A stretch of DNA of 64,000 nucleotides. Origin: Akkermansiaceae bacterium (GTDB lineage Bacteria > Verrucomicrobiota > Verrucomicrobiia > Verrucomicrobiales > Akkermansiaceae). Made by a program: the position numbers and the translations under genes. Below the pieces are notes generated by a model, which saw nothing but the letters and a program-made list of their open reading frames with translations, made no database searches and was not told the DNA's origin. The stretch is taken from the NCBI GenBank assembly GCA_023301765.1, contig JALZUC010000002.1, forward strand, positions 62,001 through 126,000, written 5' to 3'. Positions 28,963 to 39,196 of this stretch are shown one piece after another. Numbering within the stretch: the stretch's first letter is position 1; every line of letters begins with the position of its first letter.

Positions 28963-30450
28963 ATGAGAAAATTGTTACCGATTTTAAGCCTCACACTCAC
29001 CACGCTATTCGCACTCAGTCCGGCACAAGCTCAGCAACAGCCACTCACACCAGTAGCTCCTGCTAACAATGGCATCTACAGCTCCATCGTCCGGATCGAG
29101 GCCGCCACTCAAGTGCCTGATTATAATGAACCTTGGAAGGCAGGACGCTTCAGCGGAGGTATCGGCACAGGCTTCCTCATCGGGCCCAATAAATTCCTAA
29201 CCAATGCGCACGTCGTCTCTAACTCACGCCGCCTGCTCATTACCGTGCATGGCTCCCCTCAGAAGCACCCTGCACGTATTCTTCATATTGCTCATGACTG
29301 TGATTTAGCCCTCCTCGAAGTAGAAGATTTCACACCGTTTAAAGGGCTTGAATATTTGCAAGTAGGCCTCATCCCAAAACTTGAAAGCCAAGTCCGTGTA
29401 ATTGGCTACCCAGTGGGAGGGAATCGTATCTCCGTCACCCGAGGCGTAGTGTCCAGAATCGATTTCAGCACCTACAGCCACTCACGCTCTGATCAACACC
29501 TTGTCGTCCAAATTGACGCAGCCATTAACCCCGGTAACTCAGGCGGACCAGTACTCCAAGACGGAAAAGTAGTAGGTGTCGCATTTCAAGGACTACGCTC
29601 TGCGGACAACACCGGTTACATGATCCCCACTCCAGTAGTAAAACGTTTCCTCAAAGACATAGAGGACGGTAGCTATGACAAGTATGTAGACCTTGGCATC
29701 TCAGAATTCCCAATGTTTAACCCCGCTATGCGGAAAAAATTTGGCCTTGAGAGAAACTCTCCAGGTGTCCTTGTGGCCTCCGTCACGCCTGATGGCCCCT
29801 GTGACGGTGTGTTGGAGGACAACGATATCCTCACTGCTATAAACGGTAACGCCGTAGACGCAGCAGGTAATGTTCTTATCGAAGGTGAGAAAGTAAATAT
29901 GAATGAAATCGTAGAACGTAAATTCTCCGGAGACGAAGTGCAACTAAGCTTCACCAGGGACGGTAAAGCCATGGAGAAGTCCGCCACCCTAAAGCACTTT
30001 GCACCAGCCCAGATGTATTCCGTTCAGTATGGTATCACTCCTCGCTTCACCACCTTTGCAGGTCTGGTTCTCCAACCACTAGATAGGAATCTATACGCCG
30101 CTCATAACTTTAAAAACACGCGTGTGCGTAGACTTTTTGCCCACTACATTGATGAGGCTATTTTCAAAGAGCGCCAGGACATTGTCATCCTTACAACAAT
30201 CCTCAGTGACCCCACTAATACCCACGTTAATAGCCACGCCGGTAAAGCCGTCGAATCAATTAACGGTGAGAAAGTCACTAGCTTAGATCAAGCACACGCA
30301 CTCCTCCACCCCACAAACGCACCCGAGTTCTTCGTCATCAAGTGTGAAGGTGTAGAGCGCCCTATCGTTATCCCCGGAGACAAAGCCGCAGAAGCTAGTA
30401 AGCGCACTAGAAGTAACTACGGCATCAGCTTACCATCTCGCCTTAAGTAG
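28963..30450 (+). CDS. Secreted trypsin-like serine protease with PDZ domain
   Basis: 495 residues with a signal peptide ending near AQAQ. Chymotrypsin-fold domain with an intact triad: His83 in LTNAHVV, Asp114 in HDCDLALLEV, Ser193 in NPGNSGGPV. A PDZ domain follows at ~245-345 (GVLVASVTPDGPCDGVLEDNDI), and a second, diverged PDZ-like region lies at the C-terminus. It resembles DegP/HtrA but with plant Deg-like spacing. It probably works in periplasmic quality control. The next gene, 34 bases on, is a homologue that has lost the triad. Confidence 0.9.
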   Translation: MRKLLPILSLTLTTLFALSPAQAQQQPLTPVAPANNGIYSSIVRIEAATQVPDYNEPWKAGRFSGGIGTGFLIGPNKFLTNAHVVSNSRRLLITVHGSPQKHPARILHIAHDCDLALLEVEDFTPFKGLEYLQVGLIPKLESQVRVIGYPVGGNRISVTRGVVSRIDFSTYSHSRSDQHLVVQIDAAINPGNSGGPVLQDGKVVGVAFQGLRSADNTGYMIPTPVVKRFLKDIEDGSYDKYVDLGISEFPMFNPAMRKKFGLERNSPGVLVASVTPDGPCDGVLEDNDILTAINGNAVDAAGNVLIEGEKVNMNEIVERKFSGDEVQLSFTRDGKAMEKSATLKHFAPAQMYSVQYGITPRFTTFAGLVLQPLDRNLYAAHNFKNTRVRRLFAHYIDEAIFKERQDIVILTTILSDPTNTHVNSHAGKAVESINGEKVTSLDQAHALLHPTNAPEFFVIKCEGVERPIVIPGDKAAEASKRTRSNYGISLPSRLK

Positions 30451-30484
30451 ACCCTCTATACTTAACACTACTATCTCATTTATC

Positions 30485-31951
30485 ATGAAATCTTTTCTAA
30501 CAATCACCACCCTCATCGGCCTGGTAATGACTATCCATGTCAACGCCGCCACAGCAGTCCAGAATGCTCTAGTCCGTGTAACCTCTACACAGCAAACATG
30601 GAGCACCTCCCAACCATGGGATAAAAGTCGTCCATCCTCACGCAGTGCCCTGGGAGTATTTCTTAAAAATAATCACATCCTCACCACGGCTGAAATGGCA
30701 GCGAATAGCACCTATATCGAGCTAGAAAATGCCGATAGTACACGCACTCTCGCCGCCAAGGTAATCGCCATCGATTATGAATCAAATCTCGCATTACTAG
30801 CCCCCACCAATACAGATGAAAAAAGTTTCCTCAGCGGACTTCAACCTCTGGAACTCGGTCAATCCGCCAATATTGGCGACACCGTAGGCGTCTGGCAGTT
30901 AGAGGACAATGGCATGCACCTGATCACTAATGCCATCATCCAAGGTGCCGACATCGTCTCCAGCTTCACCAGTGGCAACTACTTTCTCACCTATGAAGCA
31001 AAAGGCTCCTTACAAAGCACATCAAGTAGCTACTCACTCCCTGTGATCAAAGACGGAAAGCTACTAGGTATGCTCTCCAGCTATGACTCTAAGGATCAAA
31101 TCATCGACATCATTGCACCGGAGATCATTACCGCATTCTTAGCTGACACAGCAGATGGTAACTACGAAGGTTTCCCCTCATTAGGTATCAGTATCAACAG
31201 CACAGTGGACCCTAACTTTCGTCTCTGGCTTAAACTTTCTGAAGACGGCGGTGGGCTCTACATCACTAAAGTTAGTAAAGGAAGCTCCGCTGAAAATGCT
31301 GGTATACTCAAAGGTGATGTCCTCGTCTCTGTAGCTGGCAAGCCCATCGGCCGCCGTGGTTATTATGATGATGATAAATACGGTCGCCTCTACTGGAGCC
31401 ACCTCATCAGAGGCAGCCATAAAGTAGGTGATAGCCTTAAAGTTACCGTCCTTCGCAAAGGTGAAAAAAAAGAACTCACAGCCACTCTCGCACGCCCAGT
31501 AAAACGCCTTATCCCAGCTCACACAATTGACCAGGCACCTAGCTACTTAGTGAAAGGTGGCTTTATTTTCCAAGAACTCTCCACAACCTACCTTACAGGA
31601 TTTGGAAAAGACTGGCAAAGCACTGCACCACTAAACTTACTAGATGCACTGAGCAGCCCAGAGGACTATGAAGAAGGCCGTAATAAACTCGTCTTCCTCA
31701 GCGCCACAGTCCCCACACCAGCCACCACTGGCTATGAGAGAATCCGTAACTACATCATCGCCAAGGTAAATGGGCAAAAAATTTCTGATATCCCAGCTCT
31801 CATCAAAGCATTTGAAACACCTGGGACAGATGGGCTTCACACCATCGAGTTCGCCGAGGGCAGGCCAAAGACTATCTACTTAGATGCCAAAGCTTCAGAC
31901 GCCATTGATGCTGAGCTACTCAAGCGAGGTATCCCCAAGCTATCACGCTAG
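30485..31951 (+). CDS. Catalytically dead homologue of the preceding PDZ protease
   Basis: 488 residues with a signal peptide (LTITTLIGLVMTIHVNAA). It aligns with the upstream protease over its whole length and domain order. Every triad position is changed: TNAHVV becomes TTAEMA (His to Glu70), CDLALL becomes SNLALL (Asp to Asn101), and GNSGGPV becomes SSYSLPV (Ser to Tyr183). The PDZ segment is kept (GLYITKVSKGSSAENAGIL). Likely a pseudoprotease that regulates, escorts or presents substrates to the active partner. The 34-base leader contains no G, and the pair is probably one transcript. Confidence 0.85.
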   Translation: MKSFLTITTLIGLVMTIHVNAATAVQNALVRVTSTQQTWSTSQPWDKSRPSSRSALGVFLKNNHILTTAEMAANSTYIELENADSTRTLAAKVIAIDYESNLALLAPTNTDEKSFLSGLQPLELGQSANIGDTVGVWQLEDNGMHLITNAIIQGADIVSSFTSGNYFLTYEAKGSLQSTSSSYSLPVIKDGKLLGMLSSYDSKDQIIDIIAPEIITAFLADTADGNYEGFPSLGISINSTVDPNFRLWLKLSEDGGGLYITKVSKGSSAENAGILKGDVLVSVAGKPIGRRGYYDDDKYGRLYWSHLIRGSHKVGDSLKVTVLRKGEKKELTATLARPVKRLIPAHTIDQAPSYLVKGGFIFQELSTTYLTGFGKDWQSTAPLNLLDALSSPEDYEEGRNKLVFLSATVPTPATTGYERIRNYIIAKVNGQKISDIPALIKAFETPGTDGLHTIEFAEGRPKTIYLDAKASDAIDAELLKRGIPKLSR

Positions 31952-31970
31952 TAAGCACACTATCGTCTCC

Positions 31971-34900
31971 TTAACTTAACTCCACCATCTGCTTTAGATG
32001 CGTGGAGAGTAAGTAACAGCTAATCTGCATCTCAGCTACGCCTGTGATACGAGACATCGCTTGGCGGTAGACGGCTAACTGTCCTTCATAGGCTGATACC
32101 ATCTCCGCTGCGGTCTTTTGGTCCGTTTTAAAGTCAATGATACTCACTTGCTGAGGCTGGCCATCTATCATCGTAATCACCGCGCGGTCTATCACACCAC
32201 TCAGCCATGCCCCATCGATCTGAGTTTCAAATGGCTGCTCCCTGAGTAATTGATAATCACCAGTAGGTCGTTCAAAAAACTGACTTATCTCCGGTGACTC
32301 TAGACACGCCTTGACCACTGAGGCCGCAGGCTTATCGTCCAGCTCAGGAAGTTCATCAAGCCACGTGATTTGTTCAAAATGCTGATGCACTAAATTACCA
32401 AAAGCCATGCCCTTAGAGCTCTCTAACAGAGCGCCAATAGTCGACTCCTTCTGTGCACTTGCTATCTTTCTCGCGATCCGCCCCTTAGCCTTTAGTAACT
32501 TAGGCATAGCCTCCTCTCTCGCCACTGGGCTAACCTCACTCAGCTCTGGCTCTAGCCAGGCACCGGACTCGTAGAGCAAGGTGTAACTCTCACCGCCCAG
32601 CTCGATTACCTGCTCACCACTTCGCGCGGTAGACTCACGGACCCAATCATCAAATTTATCCGCCGGCTTCCAGCTATCTTTCACTGGATCTAAAATACAG
32701 TAAGTAGCGTGTTTAGCACGCGTCAGGGCGACGTAAAGATTACAGAATCTCTCGTAGCACTGCTCAGCCTTCCAGCTTTCTACCATTCCCTTGAGTGCCT
32801 CATCTGCCTCACAGATCTCCTTAGCGGGCTTACGGAGGATATACTCCACAGACCCCAGCGCCCCCTTACGCTCTAGCATTTCCAGTCGCTGAACAGATGC
32901 AAATCCCTGCCCTCCCAGCTCTGGTAGAATCACAATGTCAAAGCCTAGTCCCTTAGCTTTATGAACAGTCATTACCTGCACCATTCCCTCACGACTACTC
33001 TCACGAATCTTACGCGATTTCAGCATCACCACCCACTCAGCTAGACAGCCACCACTGGAGCTAAACTCCACTGCCGCAGTAAGAATCTCATTTAATCTAC
33101 TATCGCCATAGTCAGAGATATTCACGCTCTGACGTAGTCTCGCTACCAGATCGGTCACAAGATCAGCCACGCCATTTCTAGCAAGCTCCTGTGTTAGCCA
33201 GCGCCACTGCTGCGCAGCGGCATCCGTATCCGTGATCTCTTTCACCACTGCAGCTAGAGGTGAATAGCTAACATGTAAGCGAGCAAAATCATCAGCAGGA
33301 TTACATAACCAGCGAAAGAGATCTAGAATCACAGCACCCTCCGGCCCGTCCACAGCAAAGCTCTCAGACTCCGGTGCGATAGCCAGCTGAGGGAGTTCAC
33401 GGCGGAGGTATTCCACCATCCCTGTCACCTGAGCGTTTTTACTCACTAAAATAGCACAGGTCATCTGGCTCTCTAGTGGCTTAGCCGTCTCTAATAGGTG
33501 TTTTACAGCAGCATAGCGGGCTTTAGTTTTCTCCTCACTGGAGACTTTAGCATCCACCATGGTCTCCAGCACTAGTGCATGACCAGCCTTCTGCCCTGAT
33601 GGCTCATGCTCTTGGAAAACCCAGCGGTTTACAGCCTCAGCGGGGAATATCTCCTGCCACTTAGGGTCTGATAGATCACAGACACTATTTACAAGATTGA
33701 GCACATGCTCAGATGATCGGAAGGATTTATCCATCTTCCACTCCGCTAAACGCTCTCCATAAACACTCTGAAGTTCATCAAACAAACGTGGCTCACCACC
33801 ACGCCAGCCGTAAATACTCTGCTTCCCATCACCAACGACAAAGACTGAACGCTCTCCGCTATCATCCTGCAGAACTTCATCCACAAGAGTCCCTATCGCC
33901 TGCCACTGCGGCTGGCTAGTATCTTGAAATTCATCTAACAGCCAGTGATCGTATCTAGCGTCTAGCCGGTAATCGATCAGATTTCTCACCTCAGGATCCC
34001 AGATCGCCATAGCACCCTGCCCGGCTAGTAGCATGGTAAGATCAGAAAAACAAAGCCTCCCCCTGCTCCTGACACTCTCATGATACTCCTGCTCATAGGC
34101 AGCAATCACACCAGAGAGCCCTTGAGTTCTCTTAATCCTAATCTCTACCTCATCACGCACCAGCGCGCCTACCATGGCATGAATTGCATCTGCCAGCTTC
34201 CCCTCGATAACTTGGTCACGCTTTGAGTAGACTTGCACCCAGCGGCCATTTTTTAAATCCGGTAGTGCGCTCATGGCATCCGTGACTCTCTTTGGTATCG
34301 TAGCTAGAGATGTGCCAGGAATGCGTTGTGAGACCCACTTACACGCCTTCACCCATGATGTTTTATAGCTACCGTGGATGTTCTCTATATTTCCTAATAG
34401 AGACTCCACATGCTTCGCCTTCATCGCGTAGTCACCACCTTCTGGTAGCGGGCATCCACCGTTCTCATCTGGCCAGAGTAGCTCTGCACTCCCCCAGCGT
34501 TCAGCCTCCGGCGTAGCTAACCAGCGGTTCTGATACTTGGTAATAAACTCCTCAAGTGTTTGCCCTAGGCGATTCTCCTCTTCACCCCAGGTTGCCTGTT
34601 TAAAGGACTGTAGAAAAAATTCTCGCTCTTGCTCCGTGGTGCCTAAACTAGAAAAAATCTTAGTCATCACCGCCAGCCGCTCAGAGACTGCGGCAGACTC
34701 CTCCATAAGATCAAAACCACTCAAGCCTAACTCCAGCGAGCAATTTCTTATGATCCTAACAAAGTAACTATCCAATGTAGAGAGCGCTAACCTATCCAAA
34801 ACTGCTACCAAGTTCTCCAAGAGCTTTTGAAAATAAGCCGCATCCATACGAGGTAGCACCACTGCACTGCCATCAGACTTTGCGGTCACTAATGCAGGAA

Positions 34901-35159
34901 TAGTGTCACCCCCAAGAATGACAACCTTAAGCTCTTCAGCTAAACTCAACGCAGACTCTTCATTTTCAGCCCCATCAGCAAGCCGCGTCATGATACGGCT
35001 GGTAAACTCCCCAGCTGCCTTCTTCGTAAATGTAAGTGCTATGATTTTTTCCGGAGCTGCCCCCAGAACCATCAAACTTAGATATCGGTTTGCCAGTTGC
35101 CACGTTTTACCACTACCTGCAGAGGCGCGAATCATAGTACTTTGAAGCATAGCTGGCAT
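31971..35159 (-). CDS. AddA/RecB-like UvrD-family helicase with PD-(D/E)XK nuclease
   Basis: 1062 residues. Helicase motifs in order: Walker A RASAGSGKTWQLANRYL at the very N-terminus, Ia LTFTKKAAGEF, II DEFQDTSQPQW, III VVGDGKQSIYGWRGGE, V MTVHKAKGLGFDIVILPE, VI YVALTRAKHATY. The last ~150 residues are a RecB-type nuclease (GNLVHQHFEQ, SGVIDRAVI, IIDFKTDQ, GQLAVYRQAM). It should resect double-strand ends for recombination. AddAB enzymes need an AddB partner, normally adjacent; none is seen on either side. No phage or defence gene is nearby, so repair is the default reading. Confidence 0.9.
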   Translation of the reverse strand: MPAMLQSTMIRASAGSGKTWQLANRYLSLMVLGAAPEKIIALTFTKKAAGEFTSRIMTRLADGAENEESALSLAEELKVVILGGDTIPALVTAKSDGSAVVLPRMDAAYFQKLLENLVAVLDRLALSTLDSYFVRIIRNCSLELGLSGFDLMEESAAVSERLAVMTKIFSSLGTTEQEREFFLQSFKQATWGEEENRLGQTLEEFITKYQNRWLATPEAERWGSAELLWPDENGGCPLPEGGDYAMKAKHVESLLGNIENIHGSYKTSWVKACKWVSQRIPGTSLATIPKRVTDAMSALPDLKNGRWVQVYSKRDQVIEGKLADAIHAMVGALVRDEVEIRIKRTQGLSGVIAAYEQEYHESVRSRGRLCFSDLTMLLAGQGAMAIWDPEVRNLIDYRLDARYDHWLLDEFQDTSQPQWQAIGTLVDEVLQDDSGERSVFVVGDGKQSIYGWRGGEPRLFDELQSVYGERLAEWKMDKSFRSSEHVLNLVNSVCDLSDPKWQEIFPAEAVNRWVFQEHEPSGQKAGHALVLETMVDAKVSSEEKTKARYAAVKHLLETAKPLESQMTCAILVSKNAQVTGMVEYLRRELPQLAIAPESESFAVDGPEGAVILDLFRWLCNPADDFARLHVSYSPLAAVVKEITDTDAAAQQWRWLTQELARNGVADLVTDLVARLRQSVNISDYGDSRLNEILTAAVEFSSSGGCLAEWVVMLKSRKIRESSREGMVQVMTVHKAKGLGFDIVILPELGGQGFASVQRLEMLERKGALGSVEYILRKPAKEICEADEALKGMVESWKAEQCYERFCNLYVALTRAKHATYCILDPVKDSWKPADKFDDWVRESTARSGEQVIELGGESYTLLYESGAWLEPELSEVSPVAREEAMPKLLKAKGRIARKIASAQKESTIGALLESSKGMAFGNLVHQHFEQITWLDELPELDDKPAASVVKACLESPEISQFFERPTGDYQLLREQPFETQIDGAWLSGVIDRAVITMIDGQPQQVSIIDFKTDQKTAAEMVSAYEGQLAVYRQAMSRITGVAEMQISCYLLSTHLKQMVELS

Positions 35160-35238
35160 AGATCATAGTCAAGCGTGAGCCAGACTGTGTGACAAGTTTT
35201 CAGTTTGCGAAGCTGTAGATTTCACATTAAATAATCAC

Positions 35239-35952
35239 ATGTTCGCCAGCTTCCATCACTTTGGTACCAGTCATATTACAGCGATGGTAACTATTATTAC
35301 CATCACCATACTACTAATTCAGCTGTGCAGAAGAAACGCCCCTAGTAAAGCCAAGTATATCGCACTCACTACCCTCGCATTTCTCTGTTTTGCTATCTAC
35401 CCCATTCATCAGACTTTTCACCTCCTCACTGGTGGTGCTGGTAAGCTAGACGAGGTAATACCATTTCACCTCTGTGATATTATAGCCATCATCTGCGGCT
35501 TTGCTCTCATCACCCGTAAACCCATCCTCTGTGAACTCGCCTATTTCTGGGGGCTTGCAGGTACATTACAGGGGATCCTAACTCCTGACATTAATCACGA
35601 CTTCCCAAACCCTCTGTTTATCATCTTTTTTCTCCATCACGGAGTGATCGTCATCACCGCCTTACTTCTCCCACTAGGGCTAGGCTGGAAACCTCGCCCC
35701 AAGGCTGCTAAGCACACCTTTTGCTGGATATTAACCTACGCAATCGGGGCTTTTATTCTCAATTTAATACTCAAGACCAACTTTGGCTTTCTCATGCACA
35801 AACCTGAGAGAGGCAGCCTACTCGATATCATGGGGCCTTGGCCTTGGTATATAATCGTCCTCGCTATCATCGCCAGTGCTATTTTCTACCTGCTAGCACT
35901 ACCCTTCAGTAAATTTCAAAACGAGAGATCAGAGCAGGTAAAGCCAAATTAG
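35239..35952 (+). CDS. TIGR02206/YwaF-family integral membrane protein
   Basis: 237 residues with about seven membrane helices. Family signature: FHLCDIIAIICGFALITRKP, LAYFWGLAGTLQGILTPD, FFLHHGVIVITALLLPLG, GPWPWYI near the last helix. Homologues such as Bacillus YwaF have no assigned function. It is divergent from the helicase-nuclease and 76 bases before ispH. Confidence 0.85.
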   Translation: MFASFHHFGTSHITAMVTIITITILLIQLCRRNAPSKAKYIALTTLAFLCFAIYPIHQTFHLLTGGAGKLDEVIPFHLCDIIAIICGFALITRKPILCELAYFWGLAGTLQGILTPDINHDFPNPLFIIFFLHHGVIVITALLLPLGLGWKPRPKAAKHTFCWILTYAIGAFILNLILKTNFGFLMHKPERGSLLDIMGPWPWYIIVLAIIASAIFYLLALPFSKFQNERSEQVKPN

Positions 35953-36028
35953 CGCGTGCCATTTATTTCATTTTACTCTTAATTAGCTCAGGGATGCACA
36001 GAGCTATCCCCTCCCATTTTCTATTATC

Positions 36029-37282
36029 ATGAGCGACTCATCACCTAAGCCAACAGCTAAAAAACGTAAACGCATAAACGTCCGCCGCCCGGATGTCATG
36101 GCTCTCGTCCAGGCCGAGGTAGAGCAGCATTACCGGTCTTCTCTTGTAGAAAAAATCCGCACTAACGGTGGTGAACTAACTATCGGTAATACCACTATCC
36201 GCCTAGCTCAGAAATTTGGCTTCTGCTACGGTGTGGAACGTGCGATTGACCTAGCCTACGCCACACGTAAAGTTTTTACAACCCAGCGCATATTTCTCAT
36301 CGGCGAGATCATTCACAATCCTGAGGTAAATCTCCAGCTCCGCGAAATGGGTATCGTGTCACTACCCTGGCGTCAAATGGGCTCAGACTACGATAACCTT
36401 AGTGAAGAGGATGTAGTCATCGTCCCCGCCTTTGGTGCCCCTACTACTTTTATGGATAAACTCGCTGAAATAGGCTGCCACGTCATCGACACCACCTGTG
36501 GTGATGTTATGAAAGTATGGCGCCGTGTCCGCGACTACGCTAAAAATGAAGTCACCTCCATTATCCACGGTAAAGCAGACCACGAGGAAACACGAGCCAC
36601 CGCATCACGAGCTCTTGGCACAGAAAAAAACGGCCACTACCTAGTTATCCTAACACTAAAAGACGCGGACTACATCTGTAACTACATTTCAGGAAATGGC
36701 TCTCGTGAAGAATTCATAGAAAAATTTGGAGATAACTGCTCAAAAGGTTTTGATCCTGACCACCACCTCATTCGCGTAGGCGTGGCTAATCAGACAACCA
36801 TGTTACAAAGCGAGACCGAAGAACTGCAGAACCGCATCCGCAAAGCTATTATAAAACGTGATGGATCCTCCGCGCACTACCACGTCTTTGACACCATCTG
36901 CGGGGCCACACAAGAGCGCCAAGGCGCACTCTTCCAGATGTTAGATAGCAGTGATAAAAAACCAATGGATATCCTACTCGTAGTCGGTGGCTACAACAGC
37001 TCTAACACCACTCACCTCGCAGAAATAGGCCAAGAAAATTTACCCACGTTCTTTATTCGTAATGCTAAGTGTATGGAATCACTTAAGACTATCACTCACT
37101 ATGATCTTAAGCAGAAAAAAGAGATACACAGCACCTATACAGGCATGTTACTAAAAGATAAGCCCGTGGTCATAGGTGTCACCGCAGGTGCCTCCTGCCC
37201 AAATAACCTGATCGAGTCCACCATCGCTCGTGCTCTCGAACTGCGCGGCATCAGCCACGAACATCTTACTAATACTGATTAG
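36029..37282 (+). CDS. ispH: 4-hydroxy-3-methylbut-2-enyl diphosphate reductase (long form)
   Basis: 417 residues, about 100 longer than E. coli IspH and of the cyanobacterial/plant length class. The three Fe-S cysteines are in KFGFCYGVERAID, DTTCGDVMKVW and DTICGATQERQ. Other motifs: GEIIHNPEVN, HGKADHEE, VGGYNSSNT, VTAGASCPN. It performs the last step of the MEP pathway, giving IPP and DMAPP. The leader has 25 bases without G. Confidence 0.96.
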   Translation: MSDSSPKPTAKKRKRINVRRPDVMALVQAEVEQHYRSSLVEKIRTNGGELTIGNTTIRLAQKFGFCYGVERAIDLAYATRKVFTTQRIFLIGEIIHNPEVNLQLREMGIVSLPWRQMGSDYDNLSEEDVVIVPAFGAPTTFMDKLAEIGCHVIDTTCGDVMKVWRRVRDYAKNEVTSIIHGKADHEETRATASRALGTEKNGHYLVILTLKDADYICNYISGNGSREEFIEKFGDNCSKGFDPDHHLIRVGVANQTTMLQSETEELQNRIRKAIIKRDGSSAHYHVFDTICGATQERQGALFQMLDSSDKKPMDILLVVGGYNSSNTTHLAEIGQENLPTFFIRNAKCMESLKTITHYDLKQKKEIHSTYTGMLLKDKPVVIGVTAGASCPNNLIESTIARALELRGISHEHLTNTD

Positions 37283-37300
37283 TAAACATGGAGAAAAATC

Positions 37301-39091
37301 TTACCTCTGAGGGGTGACTAAATCGATATGTGCCTGAATAATTGCAGCATCAGCCTCCTTCCCCAAGAGACTTAAACTGAGCTTCATCCCCATAAGTGAA
37401 TTCATATTATTAGGGTAATGTTTATGCCCCTCGATAAATGCTTCATAGGCATCTTCATTTTTGCCCATATACAGGTAGTATTCACCTAGTCTATTCTGCA
37501 TCGGCGTAACCACCAGAGGAGGCATCATCAACTTAGGTATATACTGTAGGTCTATTGCTGAATAAAATGAGCCCGCTGCTGCCACTCTCTCCGCGCGTGA
37601 AAAATTCATCTTAATAATCCCCGCTAATTCTTTATCATAAATCGCAAGACCTCTTCCTGCATGAATATAGTGACTAGCGTCACTAGCACGCCGAGCTCCA
37701 TCCACAACATTCACCAATGACCCTACGAACTTCCGATAAGTTTTCTGGTGTAAAGAGCTAGCCGCAGCAAGAGCCTTATCATCCACAGCTCTCCGACTCC
37801 CCATATAGACACGAAGAGCATCAATAAATGCACCCGCAAGAGATGGAAACTTAGAATCCTCTATGAATGGCTTCAACTCTGCCGCAGTAGGTAGACTCTG
37901 CTGACCTAGATTCAGATCCTGCCCCTCGCCCTTAGCGAGGTAAAGCCGCGCTGATAGGCTATACCCCCGCCAGAGGAGCATATGATTACCGGCTGACCTT
38001 GGCCGACTCGGGTCTAGCTTGAGAGCTCGAACTTCTTGAGCAACCCTCATAGCACCGCTGAAGTCACCTCGATGAAAAAGGGTATTAGCTAGGTAACACT
38101 TCGCCTTTACTAGGCCAGGACAATCATTAATTGTGACACCAGACTCCTCCATCCATATTGTGTAAAGCTCTGCAGACTTAGTAAAGGCTCGCTCAGCTAG
38201 GAGATAATTCCCCGCCCTCCATTCGAGATGGCCTACAGCATGCCACCATGTCGGCATCTCAGGTGAGGACTTTACCAGTTTTCTTGCCACCGGTAGCAGT
38301 TCTCTTTTTAAATTTACGGTGCTATTAGGAGCCTCAGCACAGAGCGATACCCAGAAATTTTGGACTAATGGATTCTCATGATGCTCTCTGAGCAATTTTT
38401 TAGTCCTTTTAATTGCGGTCTGCTGTGCAGGCGTGGGACTACCGGAGATATCATAACTACCGCGAGTGAGTAGTATCCCTAATAATCTCGATTGTATTAA
38501 CTCAGGAAACCTATCCCCCAATGCTCTAAACAAATTACCAGCTTCCAGAGGGCTATCAGAAACCAGAGTTCCCACAGCAGCACAAAACTGCTTTTCAATC
38601 TTAGGAAACCGTTCTGATTTTCCGGATTCCATTGCCGCTGTATCAGCCTCCATAAGGTCTAACATTCTCTCCACTGCAGCATGGCGATAGCGCGCGTATT
38701 CGCCATACGGTTGAGCCAAGGCCAGCGCCACACCACAATAAGCTAAAAGACACTCATCGTCCTGCTGAATCGCTGCACAAAAATGCCGGTAAGCCTCAAA
38801 ATCCCACTGTGAGTGGACCATCGCAAAACCTTGCTTTACATGCGCCCTAGCCTTTTCTGAAGGAGAAGAAACGATCATTTGAACCCCCTCACTCCCAGCG
38901 CGTATTTTGGGTACGCTCAGAGCGGCAACCTTAGCATCAATCACATTATTAATACTAAACACCATAGCCTCTAACACATCTTCACTTACCGCCGGCGCCC
39001 CCCCCTCCTGAGCACTAGCTAGCTCACTATGGCCCAGAGGCAGGGCAATTAATATGGAAGCTATAAAGCTTGGGAAAAAACGGCTAGGCAT
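37301..39091 (-). CDS. Secreted TPR-repeat protein
   Basis: 596 residues with a signal peptide (FFPSFIASILIALPLGHS). TPR-like helices start at ~85 (HVKQGFAMVHSQWDFEAYRHF) and run to the end, where a canonical repeat is visible (MQNRLGEYYLYMGKNEDAYEAF). Similar large TPR proteins are common and uncharacterised in PVC bacteria and marine Bacteroidetes. Convergent with ispH. Its ATG abuts a divergent GTG that begins the longest reading of the next gene. Confidence 0.78.
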   Translation of the reverse strand: MPSRFFPSFIASILIALPLGHSELASAQEGGAPAVSEDVLEAMVFSINNVIDAKVAALSVPKIRAGSEGVQMIVSSPSEKARAHVKQGFAMVHSQWDFEAYRHFCAAIQQDDECLLAYCGVALALAQPYGEYARYRHAAVERMLDLMEADTAAMESGKSERFPKIEKQFCAAVGTLVSDSPLEAGNLFRALGDRFPELIQSRLLGILLTRGSYDISGSPTPAQQTAIKRTKKLLREHHENPLVQNFWVSLCAEAPNSTVNLKRELLPVARKLVKSSPEMPTWWHAVGHLEWRAGNYLLAERAFTKSAELYTIWMEESGVTINDCPGLVKAKCYLANTLFHRGDFSGAMRVAQEVRALKLDPSRPRSAGNHMLLWRGYSLSARLYLAKGEGQDLNLGQQSLPTAAELKPFIEDSKFPSLAGAFIDALRVYMGSRRAVDDKALAAASSLHQKTYRKFVGSLVNVVDGARRASDASHYIHAGRGLAIYDKELAGIIKMNFSRAERVAAAGSFYSAIDLQYIPKLMMPPLVVTPMQNRLGEYYLYMGKNEDAYEAFIEGHKHYPNNMNSLMGMKLSLSLLGKEADAAIIQAHIDLVTPQR

Positions 39092-39196
39092 GTGCTAACT
39101 ATCCATTATAAAGACAACCCTCACCAGAGCAAAAAATTAAAAATCCCCCAGTCTCTCAATAGCTTCTATTTTACACACCCCGTAAATGCTCTTTAT

